This document shows positions 36,472-44,468 of a stretch of DNA of 64,000 nucleotides, piece after piece. Made by a program: the position numbers and the translations under genes. The DNA comes from Gemmiger formicilis. GTDB taxonomy: Bacteria; Bacillota; Clostridia; Oscillospirales; Ruminococcaceae. Numbering within the stretch: the stretch's first letter is position 1; each line of letters opens with the position of its first letter. The DNA lies in the NCBI RefSeq assembly GCF_016900095.1, contig NZ_JACJJP010000007.1, forward strand, positions 53,943 to 117,942, written 5' to 3'. Under the pieces are notes generated by a model. The model saw only the letters and a list, made by a program, of their open reading frames with translations, did no database searches and was not told where the DNA came from.

Positions 36472-36990
36472 ATGAAACATCTGCAATGGGACCGTCTGAT
36501 CATGCCGGTGGCCGGCATTGTGCTGGGCCTTTTCCTGGTGGCCCGGCCCTGGAACGCCACCGCCGCCCTGTGCAGCCTCATCGGCTGGCTGATTCTGCTG
36601 GCCGGCGGCTGCGGGGTGGCCAACGCCCTGGCCTTCCAGCGGGCCACCTTCATTTCCAGCCCGCTGCTGCCCATCAGCGTGGGCGGGGTGGTCATCGGCC
36701 TGCTGTTCATCGCCAGCCCCGGTATGCTGGTGGCGTTGGTGGGCACCATCGTCTGCGTGTTCCTGCTGGTCACCGGCATGAGCAACATCCAGGCCGCCAT
36801 GGCCCGCCGCGCCTGGGGGGACCGGGCCTGGTGGATTCCGCTGGTGGTGGGCATCCTCTGCCTGCTGCTGGGGGTCTACGCCCTGTTTGCCCCCGGTGCC
36901 TCCGCCGCCATGATCATGCGGCTGGTGGGCATCATGATCCTGTGTTCCAGCGTGGTGAACCTGGTGGCGGTGCTCACCTGGCGGGACTGA
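36472..36990 (+). CDS. DUF308 (HdeD-like) membrane protein
   Basis: A 172-residue protein with six hydrophobic helices arranged as three helix pairs, each starting with a PxxxGxxxGL-like pattern (IMPVAGIVLGLFLVARP, LPISVGGVVIGLLFIASP, IPLVVGILCLLLGVYALFAP). This internal repeat is typical of DUF308. E. coli HdeD is linked to acid stress, but the role here is unknown. AAGGAGG precedes the ATG. Probably co-transcribed with rmuC. Confidence 0.82.
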   Translation: MKHLQWDRLIMPVAGIVLGLFLVARPWNATAALCSLIGWLILLAGGCGVANALAFQRATFISSPLLPISVGGVVIGLLFIASPGMLVALVGTIVCVFLLVTGMSNIQAAMARRAWGDRAWWIPLVVGILCLLLGVYALFAPGASAAMIMRLVGIMILCSSVVNLVAVLTWRD

Positions 36991-37017
36991 CCCGGCCCTT
37001 GTACAGCCGTCCGATTT

Positions 37018-37045
37018 TTGACATCCCGGAAAAGTATGGTACAAT
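37018..37045 (+). promoter_or_regulatory. Promoter for degV-like gene
   Basis: TTGACA at 37018-37023 and TACAAT at 37040-37045, spaced 16 bases. It lies 65 bases before the start codon. Confidence 0.75.
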
Positions 37046-37110
37046 AGGAAAAAACACACGGTCGACCTTTTGCTGCCCGCACGGTTGCGCCGAGAAATGA
37101 GGCTTGCTGT

Positions 37111-37962
37111 ATGATTCGCATCCTGACCGACTCTGCCGCTGACCTGACCCCCGCCGATGCCACCCGTCCCGGGGTGACCGTCGTACCTTTGCATGTGCTG
37201 TTTGCCGACGGGGAAACCATCCTGGACGGGGTGGACATGACCGGCGACGAATACTACGCCCGCCTGACCACCGAGAGCAAACTGCCCCGCACCAGCCAGC
37301 CTTCTCCCGATACCTTCATCCAGTTCTTTGAGGAAGCCGCCGCCGCGGGGGATGAAGTCCTGGCGGTGCTCATCTCCTCCAACCTATCGGGCACCTTCCA
37401 GTGCGCCCGTCTGGCCGCCGAAACCTGTGAGTTCGAGAACGTCCGGTTTGTGGATTCCCGCACCGCCTCCCAGGGCGAAGCCATCCTCATCCGGGAAGCC
37501 TTGCGCCTGCGGGAGGAGGGCAAGTCCCTGGACGAGATTGCCGACGCCCTGGAAGAGCTCAAGGGCCGCATCCGCATTCTGGGCATTGTGGACAGCCTGA
37601 AACACCTGCACAAGGGCGGGCGCCTGCCGGCCGCCGTGGCTCTGGTGGGCGGTGCGCTGGGCATCAAACCGGTGCTGTCGGTCATTGACGGCGAGATCAA
37701 GCTGGCCGACACCGCCCGGGGCCGTCCCGGCGCCATGGTGGCCCTGTTCAAGCAGATTGACAAGCTGGGCGGGGTGGACGAGCGCTACGGCTATGTGTTG
37801 CTCTACTCTGACCAGAAGACCATCACCGCCCCCATCCACCGCTACATGCATGAAAACCTGCACCTGTCCGGCGGCCGTGTGGCCCGCCTGGGCGCCGCCA
37901 TCGGCACCCACATCGGACCGGGCTGCGCCGCGCTGGTCTTTGTGGCCAAGGAAGCGGAATAA
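37111..37962 (+). CDS. DegV family fatty-acid-binding protein
   Basis: DegV proteins bind a fatty acid and act as the FakB partner of fatty-acid kinase FakA, which phosphorylates exogenous fatty acids. The 283-residue protein begins IRILTDSAADLTP. The fatty-acid head-group site lies in LISSNLSGTFQCARLAAE and in the C-terminal segment containing LGAAIGTHIGPGCAALVF. No FakA gene is in the window. It has its own promoter and a terminator, so it is a single-gene unit. plsX at the left end of the window would act in the same acyl-phosphate pathway. Confidence 0.92.
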   Translation: MIRILTDSAADLTPADATRPGVTVVPLHVLFADGETILDGVDMTGDEYYARLTTESKLPRTSQPSPDTFIQFFEEAAAAGDEVLAVLISSNLSGTFQCARLAAETCEFENVRFVDSRTASQGEAILIREALRLREEGKSLDEIADALEELKGRIRILGIVDSLKHLHKGGRLPAAVALVGGALGIKPVLSVIDGEIKLADTARGRPGAMVALFKQIDKLGGVDERYGYVLLYSDQKTITAPIHRYMHENLHLSGGRVARLGAAIGTHIGPGCAALVFVAKEAE

Positions 37963-37975
37963 AACCGTATAATCC

Positions 37976-38011
37976 AAAAACGCCGCCCCGGCATGCCGGG
38001 ACGGCGTTTTT
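37976..38011. terminator. Bidirectional terminator between degV and oxidoreductase gene
   Basis: AAAAACGCCGTCCCGGCATG-type arms pair almost perfectly (AAAAACGCCG with CGGCGTTTTT), with A and T runs on both sides. It therefore serves both convergent genes. Confidence 0.9.
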
Positions 38012-38031
38012 CTGTGTGGTCAAACCTTTTC

Positions 38032-39159
38032 TCAGCCCAGGAACCCGCTCTGTTCCTCCGCAATTTTGTGGTGCAGCAGCGTCTCATAGACCCCGTCATC
38101 CGCCGGCAGGCGTACCTTGCGCCCCTGCCAGGCCGAAACATAGGCCGCGTTGGTCAGCTCCACCGCCCGCAGGCCGTCCTCCCCGTCGGCAATCATGGGG
38201 GAACCGAAGCGCAGATGGTCGCAGAACTGCCGCAACACCGTCTGGTACATTTCCGGGTTGGGCGCTACCAGAATTTCCCGGCAGCGGTGGGGCAATTCGG
38301 CGTAGGGTTCTTGGTTCACCGCCGCAAACTCGGCGGTGGACATCTCGTTTTCGTCCAGGATCAGGCGGGCGGTATCCTCCACGCACAGCCGCCCCTTGTC
38401 GCCCCAGATTTCCAGCCGGTTCACGCCGGGGGCCTCCCCGGTGGAGCTGATAAAGGTGCCGTGCAGGCCGTTGTCATAGTACAGCTGCATGTCCACCCCG
38501 TCGTCCACCGTGATGGGCGCATACCGCCCGAAGGAAAGGTCGGCGTAGACGGCATCCGGCGCCCCCAGCAGCCACTGCCACAGGTCCAGATAGTGTTGGC
38601 TCTGGTTGATGAGCAGCCCGCCGCATTCCCCGGCCCAGCTGCTGCGCCAGGGGGCGGATTTGTGGTAGGCCGGGGTGCGGAACCAGGTGTTGCACACCCA
38701 CACCGCCCGCACCGGCGTGCCCACGGTCCCGGCGCGCAGCAGTTCCCGGGCCTTGGCAAAAGCCGGGTTGGCCCGGTTGTTGAAGATCATCCCGAAGCTG
38801 ACCCCCGCCGCTCTGGCCGCGGCCACCAGTTCCCGCACCTGCCGGGCATACACCCCGGCGGGCTTGTCCAGCAGGATGTGCTTGCCCGCCCGCACCATCC
38901 GGGCGGCAATCTCCACATGGCTGGTGTGGGGCGTCACGATGAGGGCGGCGTCAAAGTCGCCGGCGTGGGCAGCGGTGTCCTCCACGTCCCGGTAGATGGC
39001 CACACCCGGGTATTCCCGGCGCAAAGTGTCCTGCCCTTTGGCGTTGCGGCAGCACACCCCCGCCAACACCATGCCGTCGATCTGCCCGTCCCGGATCATG
39101 GCCGCATATTGGCTGCCCATGCCGCCGAATCCGATCAGGGCCACCCGTACCTGCTGCAT
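38032..39159 (-). CDS. Gfo/Idh/MocA family NAD(P)-dependent oxidoreductase
   Basis: A 375-residue two-domain dehydrogenase. The Rossmann motif GFGGMGSQYAAM is near the N-terminus (VALIGFGGMG), followed by VTPHTSHVEIAARMV and the catalytic-lysine motif LLDKPAG. The C-terminal alpha/beta domain follows. Family members oxidise or reduce sugars and inositols; the substrate is not predictable here. The ATG has GGAGGAATAC upstream; a longer upstream frame overlaps the promoter. It is a single gene with its own promoter. Confidence 0.88.
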   Translation of the reverse strand: MQQVRVALIGFGGMGSQYAAMIRDGQIDGMVLAGVCCRNAKGQDTLRREYPGVAIYRDVEDTAAHAGDFDAALIVTPHTSHVEIAARMVRAGKHILLDKPAGVYARQVRELVAAARAAGVSFGMIFNNRANPAFAKARELLRAGTVGTPVRAVWVCNTWFRTPAYHKSAPWRSSWAGECGGLLINQSQHYLDLWQWLLGAPDAVYADLSFGRYAPITVDDGVDMQLYYDNGLHGTFISSTGEAPGVNRLEIWGDKGRLCVEDTARLILDENEMSTAEFAAVNQEPYAELPHRCREILVAPNPEMYQTVLRQFCDHLRFGSPMIADGEDGLRAVELTNAAYVSAWQGRKVRLPADDGVYETLLHHKIAEEQSGFLG

Positions 39160-39203
39160 TTGTATTCCTCCTTGTTGCGGGTTCCGGACCCGTGTTTTTC
39201 TCC

Positions 39204-39232
39204 AGTATACCACGAAGGAAGGCGGAAGGCAA
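39204..39232 (-). promoter_or_regulatory. Promoter for the Gfo/Idh/MocA gene
   Basis: On the minus strand TTGCCT (39227-39232) and TATACT (39204-39209) are 17 bases apart, about 45 bases before the start codon. Confidence 0.7.
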
Positions 39233-39433
39233 AATTGAGATGAAACAAACAAATATTGCGCAGTTTTGCCAAAAACAGTCAAAAAACGGGGCGTTCTGTA
39301 ACATCTTCGATACATGGCTCGTTATATAGTATAAGCGGGAAGTAAATTGCGGCAGATGCGGCCCGTGATGAACAGAAGAGGAAGCCCTGCGGGGATATTG
39401 CGGAATTTTTGAATGTAAAGAGGCTGTTGAAGT

Positions 39434-40090
39434 ATGGCAATGATCCTGATCGCTGAAAATGAACGCGCCATCGCACAGCGTATGGCAGTCAATCTGCGCC
39501 TGGTAGGTCACCGCTGTGACCAGGCCGCCAATGCGCAGCAGGCCCTGGAAAGCCTGCGCCGGAACGTGTATGATCTGGTCCTGCTGGACCTTGCGCTGCC
39601 CGGGGTGGGCGGCTTTGCGGGGGTGAGCCGTTTTCAGGCCCAGCCCGTGCTGCTCCTGGTGACCGAATCCCAGATGGAGGTATGCCCGGCCGCATTGCAC
39701 CGCAGCTGCCTGGTCAAGCCCTTTGAGGTTATGGAGCTCATGGGGGCGGTACAGCAGGCCCTGGGCCAGAACGATGCAGGCCGGGAATTCCGCTTCCATG
39801 ACATCGAGGTGGACATGGCCGGCCGGCAGGTGCTGCGGGGCGGGCACACCGTTGCCCTGACCCCCCAGGAATATTCTTTGCTGGAAACCCTGGTCATCAA
39901 CCGCAACCTGGCCCTGAGCCGCACCAAGCTGCTGGAGATCGCCTGGGGCTACGGCTACCAGGGGGCCACCCGCACGGTGGACGTACATATCCAGCGCCTG
40001 CGCCGAAAGCTGGGCCTGGAAAAGGAGATCCAGACGGTGTATAAAATCGGATATCGCCTGAATACCCGGGAGGATGCCGGACCGGTTTGA
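39434..40090 (+). CDS. Orphan OmpR-type response regulator
   Basis: A 218-residue two-domain regulator. The receiver has phosphoacceptor Asp52 in LVLLDLALPG, a conserved Lys in CLVKPFEV, and Thr in LLVTESQ. The usual acidic DD pair after the first strand is replaced by A7-E8-N9, so metal binding may be weakened. The C-terminal winged helix is canonical (LTPQEYSLLETLVIN, TRTVDVHIQRLRRKLG, VYKIGYRL). No histidine kinase gene is adjacent, so it is an orphan. AAAGAGG precedes the ATG. A terminator follows. Confidence 0.9.
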   Translation: MAMILIAENERAIAQRMAVNLRLVGHRCDQAANAQQALESLRRNVYDLVLLDLALPGVGGFAGVSRFQAQPVLLLVTESQMEVCPAALHRSCLVKPFEVMELMGAVQQALGQNDAGREFRFHDIEVDMAGRQVLRGGHTVALTPQEYSLLETLVINRNLALSRTKLLEIAWGYGYQGATRTVDVHIQRLRRKLGLEKEIQTVYKIGYRLNTREDAGPV

Positions 40091-40115
40091 CGATTCTGCG
40101 AACAAAATCATCCTT

Positions 40116-40156
40116 CGCCCCTTTCCCGCCTTCCACGCGGGGAACGGGGCGTTTTT
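40116..40156 (+). terminator. Rho-independent terminator after response regulator
   Basis: CGCCCC-TTTCCCGC and GCGGGGAA-CGGGGCG arms pair, then TTTTTT. It separates the regulator from the amino-acid transporter. Confidence 0.88.
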
Positions 40157-40227
40157 TCGTGCCAAAACTGCCCAAAAAGCCACCGGGGCGGCCGAAGGCT
40201 TTTGCACGAACTGCCGAAAATGGTTAC

Positions 40228-40266
40228 ATGTAATATTTATTCATTGACAATGAATAAATACAAACT
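40228..40266 (+). promoter_or_regulatory. Tandem ARG-box-like operators (candidate ArgR sites)
   Basis: Two 18-base boxes lie at 40228-40245 and 40249-40266, separated by 3 bases. Against the E. coli ARG-box pattern (AATGAATAATTATTCATT) I count 14 and 13 matches of 18. Paired boxes 3 bases apart are the classic ArgR hexamer arrangement. Together they create a perfect 27-base palindrome (40234-40260) with 13-base arms TATTTATTCATTG. The boxes cover the -35 hexamer, so binding would repress. Confidence 0.65.
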
Positions 40267-40272
40267 TATACT
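40244..40272 (+). promoter_or_regulatory. Strong promoter for the amino-acid ABC transporter
   Basis: Consensus TTGACA at 40244-40249 and TATACT at 40267-40272 with 17-base spacing. The -35 box lies inside the ARG-box-like palindrome. The transcript leader is about 75 bases. Confidence 0.88.
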
Positions 40273-40351
40273 AAAGGGTATCCCGGCGGCATACCACCGC
40301 CGGAACATGAGGGAAAAGAACAGAACACTGTACAAAAAGAGGGTAAATCAC

Positions 40352-41233
40352 ATGAAAAAGCTTCTTTCCGTCCTGCTGGCCGCCGGCATGGTGTTCAGCG
40401 TGACCGCTTGCGGTGCTTCCTCCGAGAGCACCTCTTCTTCCAGCGAGGCTGCGTCCGCCGAGACCAGCACCCAGTCCGAAGCCGCCACCTCCGAAGCGGC
40501 TGCTTCCGGCGACTTCACCACCGTCACCGACGGCGTGCTGACCATGTCCACCAACGCCGCCTTCCCTCCCTACGAAATGACCACCGATACCGGTGACTTC
40601 GAGGGCATCGACGTGGAGATTGCCGGCGCCCTGGCCGACAAGCTGGGCCTGGAACTGCAGATCGACGATATGGACTTTGACGCCGCGCTGCTGGCTGTGC
40701 AGCAGGGCAAGAGCGACATCGTCATGGCCGGTGTCACCGTCACCGAGGACCGTGAAGCCGTCATGAAGTTCACCGATTCTTACGCCAAGGGCATCCAGTC
40801 GGTCATCGTCCCCGAAGATTCCGATATTGCCTCCATCGATGACATGCAGGGCAAGCTCATCGGCACCCAGGCTGCCACCACCGGTTACATTTACTGCTCC
40901 GACACCCCGGAAAACGGCGGTTTCGGTGAGGAAAACGTGGTCGCTTACGACAACGGCATCACCGCTGTGCAGGCTCTGATGAACGGTCAGGTGGACTGCG
41001 TGGTCATCGACAACGCCCCCGCTCAGGAATTCGTCAAGGCCAACCCGGGTCTGAAGATTCTGGACACCGAGTACGCCAATGAGGATTACGCCATCGGCGT
41101 CAACAAGGACAACACCGCTCTGCTGGATGCCCTGAACGGCGCTCTGGCCGAACTGAAGGCGGACGGCACCATCGACAGCATCGTTGCCAAGTACATCAGC
41201 TCCGACGACGCTGCCAGCTCCTCTGCCGAATAA
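40352..41233 (+). CDS. Polar amino-acid ABC transporter substrate-binding lipoprotein (probably arginine)
   Basis: A 293-residue extracellular lipoprotein. The signal peptide MKKLLSVLLAAGMVFSVTAC ends in a lipobox (VTAC, modified Cys20), followed by a Ser/Glu-rich linker and a type II periplasmic-binding fold (FPPYEMTTDTGDFEGIDVEIA, GVTVTEDREAVMKFTDSY, IGTQAATTGYIYC, YAIGVNKDN). The fold is SBP family 3 (PF00497), for polar amino acids. Arginine is proposed only because of the ARG-box-like operators at the promoter. AGAGGG precedes the start. Permease and ATPase genes follow. Confidence 0.9.
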   Translation: MKKLLSVLLAAGMVFSVTACGASSESTSSSSEAASAETSTQSEAATSEAAASGDFTTVTDGVLTMSTNAAFPPYEMTTDTGDFEGIDVEIAGALADKLGLELQIDDMDFDAALLAVQQGKSDIVMAGVTVTEDREAVMKFTDSYAKGIQSVIVPEDSDIASIDDMQGKLIGTQAATTGYIYCSDTPENGGFGEENVVAYDNGITAVQALMNGQVDCVVIDNAPAQEFVKANPGLKILDTEYANEDYAIGVNKDNTALLDALNGALAELKADGTIDSIVAKYISSDDAASSSAE

Positions 41234-41261
41234 CAACACAACGGCGTGAACAGCGCCGCGG

Positions 41262-41288
41262 GGCGGCCCCGGAAGGGCCGCCTCTTTT
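41262..41288 (+). terminator. Intercistronic hairpin/attenuator between binding protein and permease genes
   Basis: GGCGGCCC and GGGCCGCC form an 8-base-pair stem with loop CGGAA, followed by TCTTTT. It lies inside the operon, and partial termination would make the binding protein in excess over the membrane parts. Confidence 0.7.
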
Positions 41289-41324
41289 GTGGTTTTACAC
41301 ATTCCGACGAAAGGTGGCTCTTTC

Positions 41325-42101
41325 ATGGCATACCTGACCCAACAATTTGAAATGCTGTCGGCCCTGGCCAGTGACGGCGAGAAGCTGACTGCCTGGCAGG
41401 ACGGTTTCCTCAAGTTCTACCGGGCTTTCCTGGCCAACGACCGCTGGCTGCAGTACATCGAAGGCGTGGGCACCACCCTGGTGGTCACGGCCGTGGCCCT
41501 GGCCATCGGCGTGATCCTGGGCGGCACCGTGGCCATGGTGCGTGTGGCCCACGACCAGCAGCGCCCCCACCACCGCAACGCCCTGCTGGGCTTTGTGAAC
41601 GCTCTTCTCAAGATCTACGTCACGGTCATCCGCGGCACCCCCATGATGGTGCAGCTGCTGATTATGGGCATGGTCATCTTTGCGTCCAGCCGCAACTTCA
41701 CCATGGTGGGCGCGCTCACCCTGGGCATCAACTCCGGCGCCTATGTGTCCGAGATCATCCGCGGCGGCCTGATGGCCGTGGACCCCGGCCAGATGGAAGC
41801 CGGCCGCAGCCTGGGCCTCAATTACATGACCACCATGCTCAAGATCGTCATTCCCCAGGCCATCCGCTCCATCCTGCCGGCGCTGGGCAATGAGTTCATC
41901 GTCCTGCTCAAGGATACTTCCCTGATCACCGTCATCGGCGGCAAGGAGCTGCTGTATGCCGCCCAGGGCATCTACAGCCGCACCTACGAGTGCATGTATC
42001 CCTTGCTGGGCACCGCCGTCATCTACCTGGTGCTGGTCATGATCTTCACCTGGCTGTTGGGCAAGTTTGAAAGGAGGCTGGCGCAGAGTGATCGTCGTTA
42101 A
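41325..42101 (+). CDS. Polar amino-acid ABC transporter permease
   Basis: A 258-residue membrane permease of the HisM/GlnP type. About five transmembrane helices are visible. The ATPase-coupling EAA loop reads [34 protein letters not shown], the canonical form for this family. [13 protein letters not shown] is the conserved segment before it. AAAGGTGG precedes the ATG. The end of the gene overlaps the ATPase gene by 14 bases. Confidence 0.93.
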   Translation: MAYLTQQFEMLSALASDGEKLTAWQDGFLKFYRAFLANDRWLQYIEGVGTTLVVTAVALAIGVILGGTVAMVRVAHDQQRPHHRNALLGFVNALLKIYVTVIRGTPMMVQLLIMGMVIFASSRNFTMVGALTLGINSGAYVSEIIRGGLMAVDPGQMEAGRSLGLNYMTTMLKIVIPQAIRSILPALGNEFIVLLKDTSLITVIGGKELLYAAQGIYSRTYECMYPLLGTAVIYLVLVMIFTWLLGKFERRLAQSDRR

Positions 42102-42804
42102 AGGTCTGAAAAAAAGCTATGACGGGCTGCAGGTCCTCAAGGGTGTGGACCTGACCATCAACAAGGGCGATGTGGTCGTCCTGGTCGGGCCTTCCGGCTG
42201 CGGCAAGTCCACCTTCCTGCGCTGCCTGAACCGGCTGGAAGAGCCGGACGAGGGCACTGTCCTGCTGGACGGCCAGGAAGTGACCGAGAAGGGCATCGAC
42301 GCCATGCGCGCCAAGATGGGCATGGTGTTCCAGCACTTCAACCTCTTCCCCCACCTGACGGTGAAGAAGAACATCACCCTGGCGCCGGTGCATCTGGGTC
42401 TGATGGACCAGAAAACCGCCGATGCCAAGGCCATGGAACTGCTGGAACGCATCGGTCTGGCAGGCAAGGCTGATACCTACCCCAACATGCTTTCCGGCGG
42501 CCAGAAACAGCGCATCGCCATTGTGCGGGCCCTGGCCATGAACCCGGAGGTGCTGCTCTTTGACGAGCCTACCAGCGCCCTGGACCCCGAGATGGTGGGC
42601 GAGGTTCTGGAACTGATGAAGGAGCTGGCCCGGGGCGGCATGACCATGGTGGTGGTCACCCACGAGATGGGCTTTGCCCGGGAGGTGGCCAACCGCGTCA
42701 TCTTCATCGACGAGGGCGTGATCAAGGTGGACAAGCCCCCGCAGGAATTTTTCAGCAACATCGAAAACGAGCGCCTCAAGACCTTCCTGTCCAAGGTTCT
42801 GTGA
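42088..42804 (+). CDS. Polar amino-acid ABC transporter ATP-binding protein
   Basis: The 238-residue nucleotide-binding subunit. Walker [10 protein letters not shown] is at residues 34-42, the Q-loop lies in [16 protein letters not shown], the signature is [15 protein letters not shown], and Walker B is [14 protein letters not shown]. The H-loop is [10 protein letters not shown] choose the GTG at 42088, which follows AAGGAGG at about 11 bases. A TTG at 42067 would include the ribosome-binding site in the coding region. It overlaps the permease stop, indicating coupled translation. Confidence 0.93.
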   Translation: MIVVKGLKKSYDGLQVLKGVDLTINKGDVVVLVGPSGCGKSTFLRCLNRLEEPDEGTVLLDGQEVTEKGIDAMRAKMGMVFQHFNLFPHLTVKKNITLAPVHLGLMDQKTADAKAMELLERIGLAGKADTYPNMLSGGQKQRIAIVRALAMNPEVLLFDEPTSALDPEMVGEVLELMKELARGGMTMVVVTHEMGFAREVANRVIFIDEGVIKVDKPPQEFFSNIENERLKTFLSKVL

Positions 42805-42814
42805 GCGCTGTGGG

Positions 42815-42841
42815 CGGCCCTGCTCCGGCGGGGCCGTTTTT
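42815..42841 (+). terminator. Rho-independent terminator after transporter operon
   Basis: CGGCCC and GGGCCG arms (loop TGCTCCGGCG) followed by TTTTT, 10 bases after the ATPase stop. Confidence 0.8.
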
Positions 42842-42869
42842 GTTTGGGATAGCGTCCGGCACAGGCCCC

Positions 42870-42899
42870 TTTACACGGCGCGGCCGGGTATTGTATCAT
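42870..42899 (+). promoter_or_regulatory. Probable promoter for gamma-carbonic-anhydrase-like gene
   Basis: TTTACA at 42870-42875 and TATCAT at 42894-42899 with 18-base spacing, 26 bases before the start codon. Confidence 0.55.
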
Positions 42900-42925
42900 A
42901 GAGGACGGCAAAGGGAGGGAACAGT

Positions 42926-43447
42926 ATGCCCAGAATTGAGTATGACGGGCACGCCCCGCAGGTGCGGGACGCGGCCTTTGTGGCGCCCACGGCGGTGCTG
43001 GCTGGTCAGGTCACCCTGGAACCCGGCAGCAGCGTGTGGTACGGGGCGGTCCTGCGGGCCGACACCGGCCGCATCCTGGTGGGGGAAGATTCCAACGTGC
43101 AGGACAATGCGGTGCTGCACACCGGGCCGGACCTGGATGTGGTCATCGGCAAGCGGGTAAGCATCGGGCACAGCGCCGTGGTACACGGCTGCACCGTGGG
43201 GGACGACTGCCTCATCGGCATGCACGCCACCGTGCTCAACGGGGCGGTTCTGGGGGAAGGCTGCCTCATTGCGGCCGGCGCCCTGGTCACCGAGAATACC
43301 GTCATTCCGCCCCACAGCCTGGTCATGGGGGTGCCCGGCAAGGTGCGGGGCACCGTCACACCGGAGCAGGCGGCGGAACTGGCCCACAATGTGGCGGAAT
43401 ACTGTGACCTGGCCGGGCGGCATGCCCGCGCCTGCGGGAAGGCATAA
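42926..43447 (+). CDS. Gamma-carbonic-anhydrase-like hexapeptide-repeat protein
   Basis: A 173-residue left-handed beta-helix protein made of hexapeptide repeats, of the YrdA/PaaY/gamma-CA type. The three zinc-ligand histidines appear as His65 (NAVLHT), His82 and His87 (IGHSAVVHGC). The segment SVWYGAVLRADTG is conserved in the family. Many members bind zinc and some hydrate CO2, but several are inactive, so activity is uncertain. AAAGGGAGG precedes the ATG. A HAD phosphatase gene follows 21 bases later. Confidence 0.85.
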   Translation: MPRIEYDGHAPQVRDAAFVAPTAVLAGQVTLEPGSSVWYGAVLRADTGRILVGEDSNVQDNAVLHTGPDLDVVIGKRVSIGHSAVVHGCTVGDDCLIGMHATVLNGAVLGEGCLIAAGALVTENTVIPPHSLVMGVPGKVRGTVTPEQAAELAHNVAEYCDLAGRHARACGKA

Positions 43448-43468
43448 TAGGGAAGAGGAGTGGAAAGT

Positions 43469-44245
43469 ATGGCAGTGAAGATGATCTGCAGCGACCTGGA
43501 CGGTACGCTGCTGCAGTACGGCCGCAGCGAGATCAGCGGCGAAATTTTTGAGGAAATCGGAGAACTGGCCAGACATGGCATCCTGTTCTGCCCGGCCAGC
43601 GGCCGGCAGTACACCAGCCTGCGCAAGCTGTTTGCCCCGGTGGCGGACCGGTGCGTCTTCCTGTGTGAGAACGGCGCAGTGGTTTACCGGGACGGCAAGG
43701 TCATTGCCAAGACCCCTATGCCCCGTCAGCTGGCCGAGGACATCGCCTGGGATATGTGGAACAATTCCGACGGGCGGGGAGAGGTCATGCTCTCCGGCGA
43801 AAACACCAGCTACCTGATGGAGCGGGGCCTGGGCATGCACCACCGCATCCATGAGATCGGCAACAACCACACCGTCATCACCGACCCTGCCCAGATCCCC
43901 GAGGACATCGTCAAGGTCAGTGTCTATCTGCCCGACGGGGTGGAGGGCTTTGTGGACCGGTTTGTGCCCAAATGGGCCGGGGCCAACGCCGCGGTGGCGG
44001 GCCCGTACTGGATCGATACCACCCTGGCCAACAAGGGGGTGGGGGTGCGCAGCCTGTGCGACGTTCTGGGCTTTGACCCCGCCGACGTGATGGCTTTCGG
44101 GGACAACTACAACGATGTGGCCATGCTGGACCTGGTGGGACATCCCTACATCATGCAGACCGCCGCCGAGGCACTGCGCAACCGGTATGCCCACCACACC
44201 CCCCGGCCGGAGGACACCATTCGAGCTTTTTTGAACAGCCTCTGA
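43469..44245 (+). CDS. Cof-type HAD-IIB phosphatase
   Basis: A 258-residue haloacid-dehalogenase phosphatase. Motif I is MICSDLDGTLLQ, with the nucleophile Asp; a motif II-like segment is LFCPASGRQYTSL. Motif IV is VMAFGDNYNDVAMLD, and the Lys of motif III lies in NKGVGVRSLC. The IIB cap is in the middle. Substrates are usually sugar or cofactor phosphates. ATG at 43469 is preferred over GTG at 43460 because AGAGGAG lies 8 bases upstream. Co-transcribed with the preceding gene. Confidence 0.88.
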   Translation: MAVKMICSDLDGTLLQYGRSEISGEIFEEIGELARHGILFCPASGRQYTSLRKLFAPVADRCVFLCENGAVVYRDGKVIAKTPMPRQLAEDIAWDMWNNSDGRGEVMLSGENTSYLMERGLGMHHRIHEIGNNHTVITDPAQIPEDIVKVSVYLPDGVEGFVDRFVPKWAGANAAVAGPYWIDTTLANKGVGVRSLCDVLGFDPADVMAFGDNYNDVAMLDLVGHPYIMQTAAEALRNRYAHHTPRPEDTIRAFLNSL

Positions 44246-44331
44246 TCAATTTGCCCAAATCAAAGACGGTAAATTTGTTCAAAAGGGTTATGGACAAATT
44301 TTGAATAAATCTGTGTCATAAATACAGAAAC

Positions 44332-44363
44332 AAGATTGTTACTCACCTCCGAGGCATTACTTG
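44332..44363 (+). promoter_or_regulatory. RAT (ribonucleic antiterminator) site upstream of antiterminator gene
   Basis: ATTGTTACT at 44335-44343 and GGCATTAC at 44353-44360 match the two halves of the LicT/SacY/BglG RAT element (GGATTGTTACT and GGCAAAACC patterns). Its 3' half overlaps the 5' arm of the terminator that follows, the arrangement needed for antitermination and here autoregulation. Confidence 0.65.
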
Positions 44364-44424
44364 TACACAGCGACCCATACCAGAATGTGTCGGCTGGCGT
44401 ATATGCCTTCGAGGTTATTTTTTT
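44346..44424 (+). terminator. Conditional terminator in the antiterminator gene leader
   Basis: CCTCCGAGGCAT (44346-44357) pairs with ATGCCTTCGAGG (44403-44414), with an inner ACACA/TGTGT stem, and is followed by TTATTTTTTT. It overlaps the RAT element and lies 45 bases before the gene. Confidence 0.65.
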
Positions 44425-44468
44425 GTCAAGAAAGCTTGCAGCCAAACATTCCGACCAGGTGGGATCGC

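Noticed and set aside
44361..44468. Upstream extension of the antiterminator protein
   Set aside because: It would translate through the RAT/terminator structure; the ATG at 44469 gives the conserved MEIIKKINN start.
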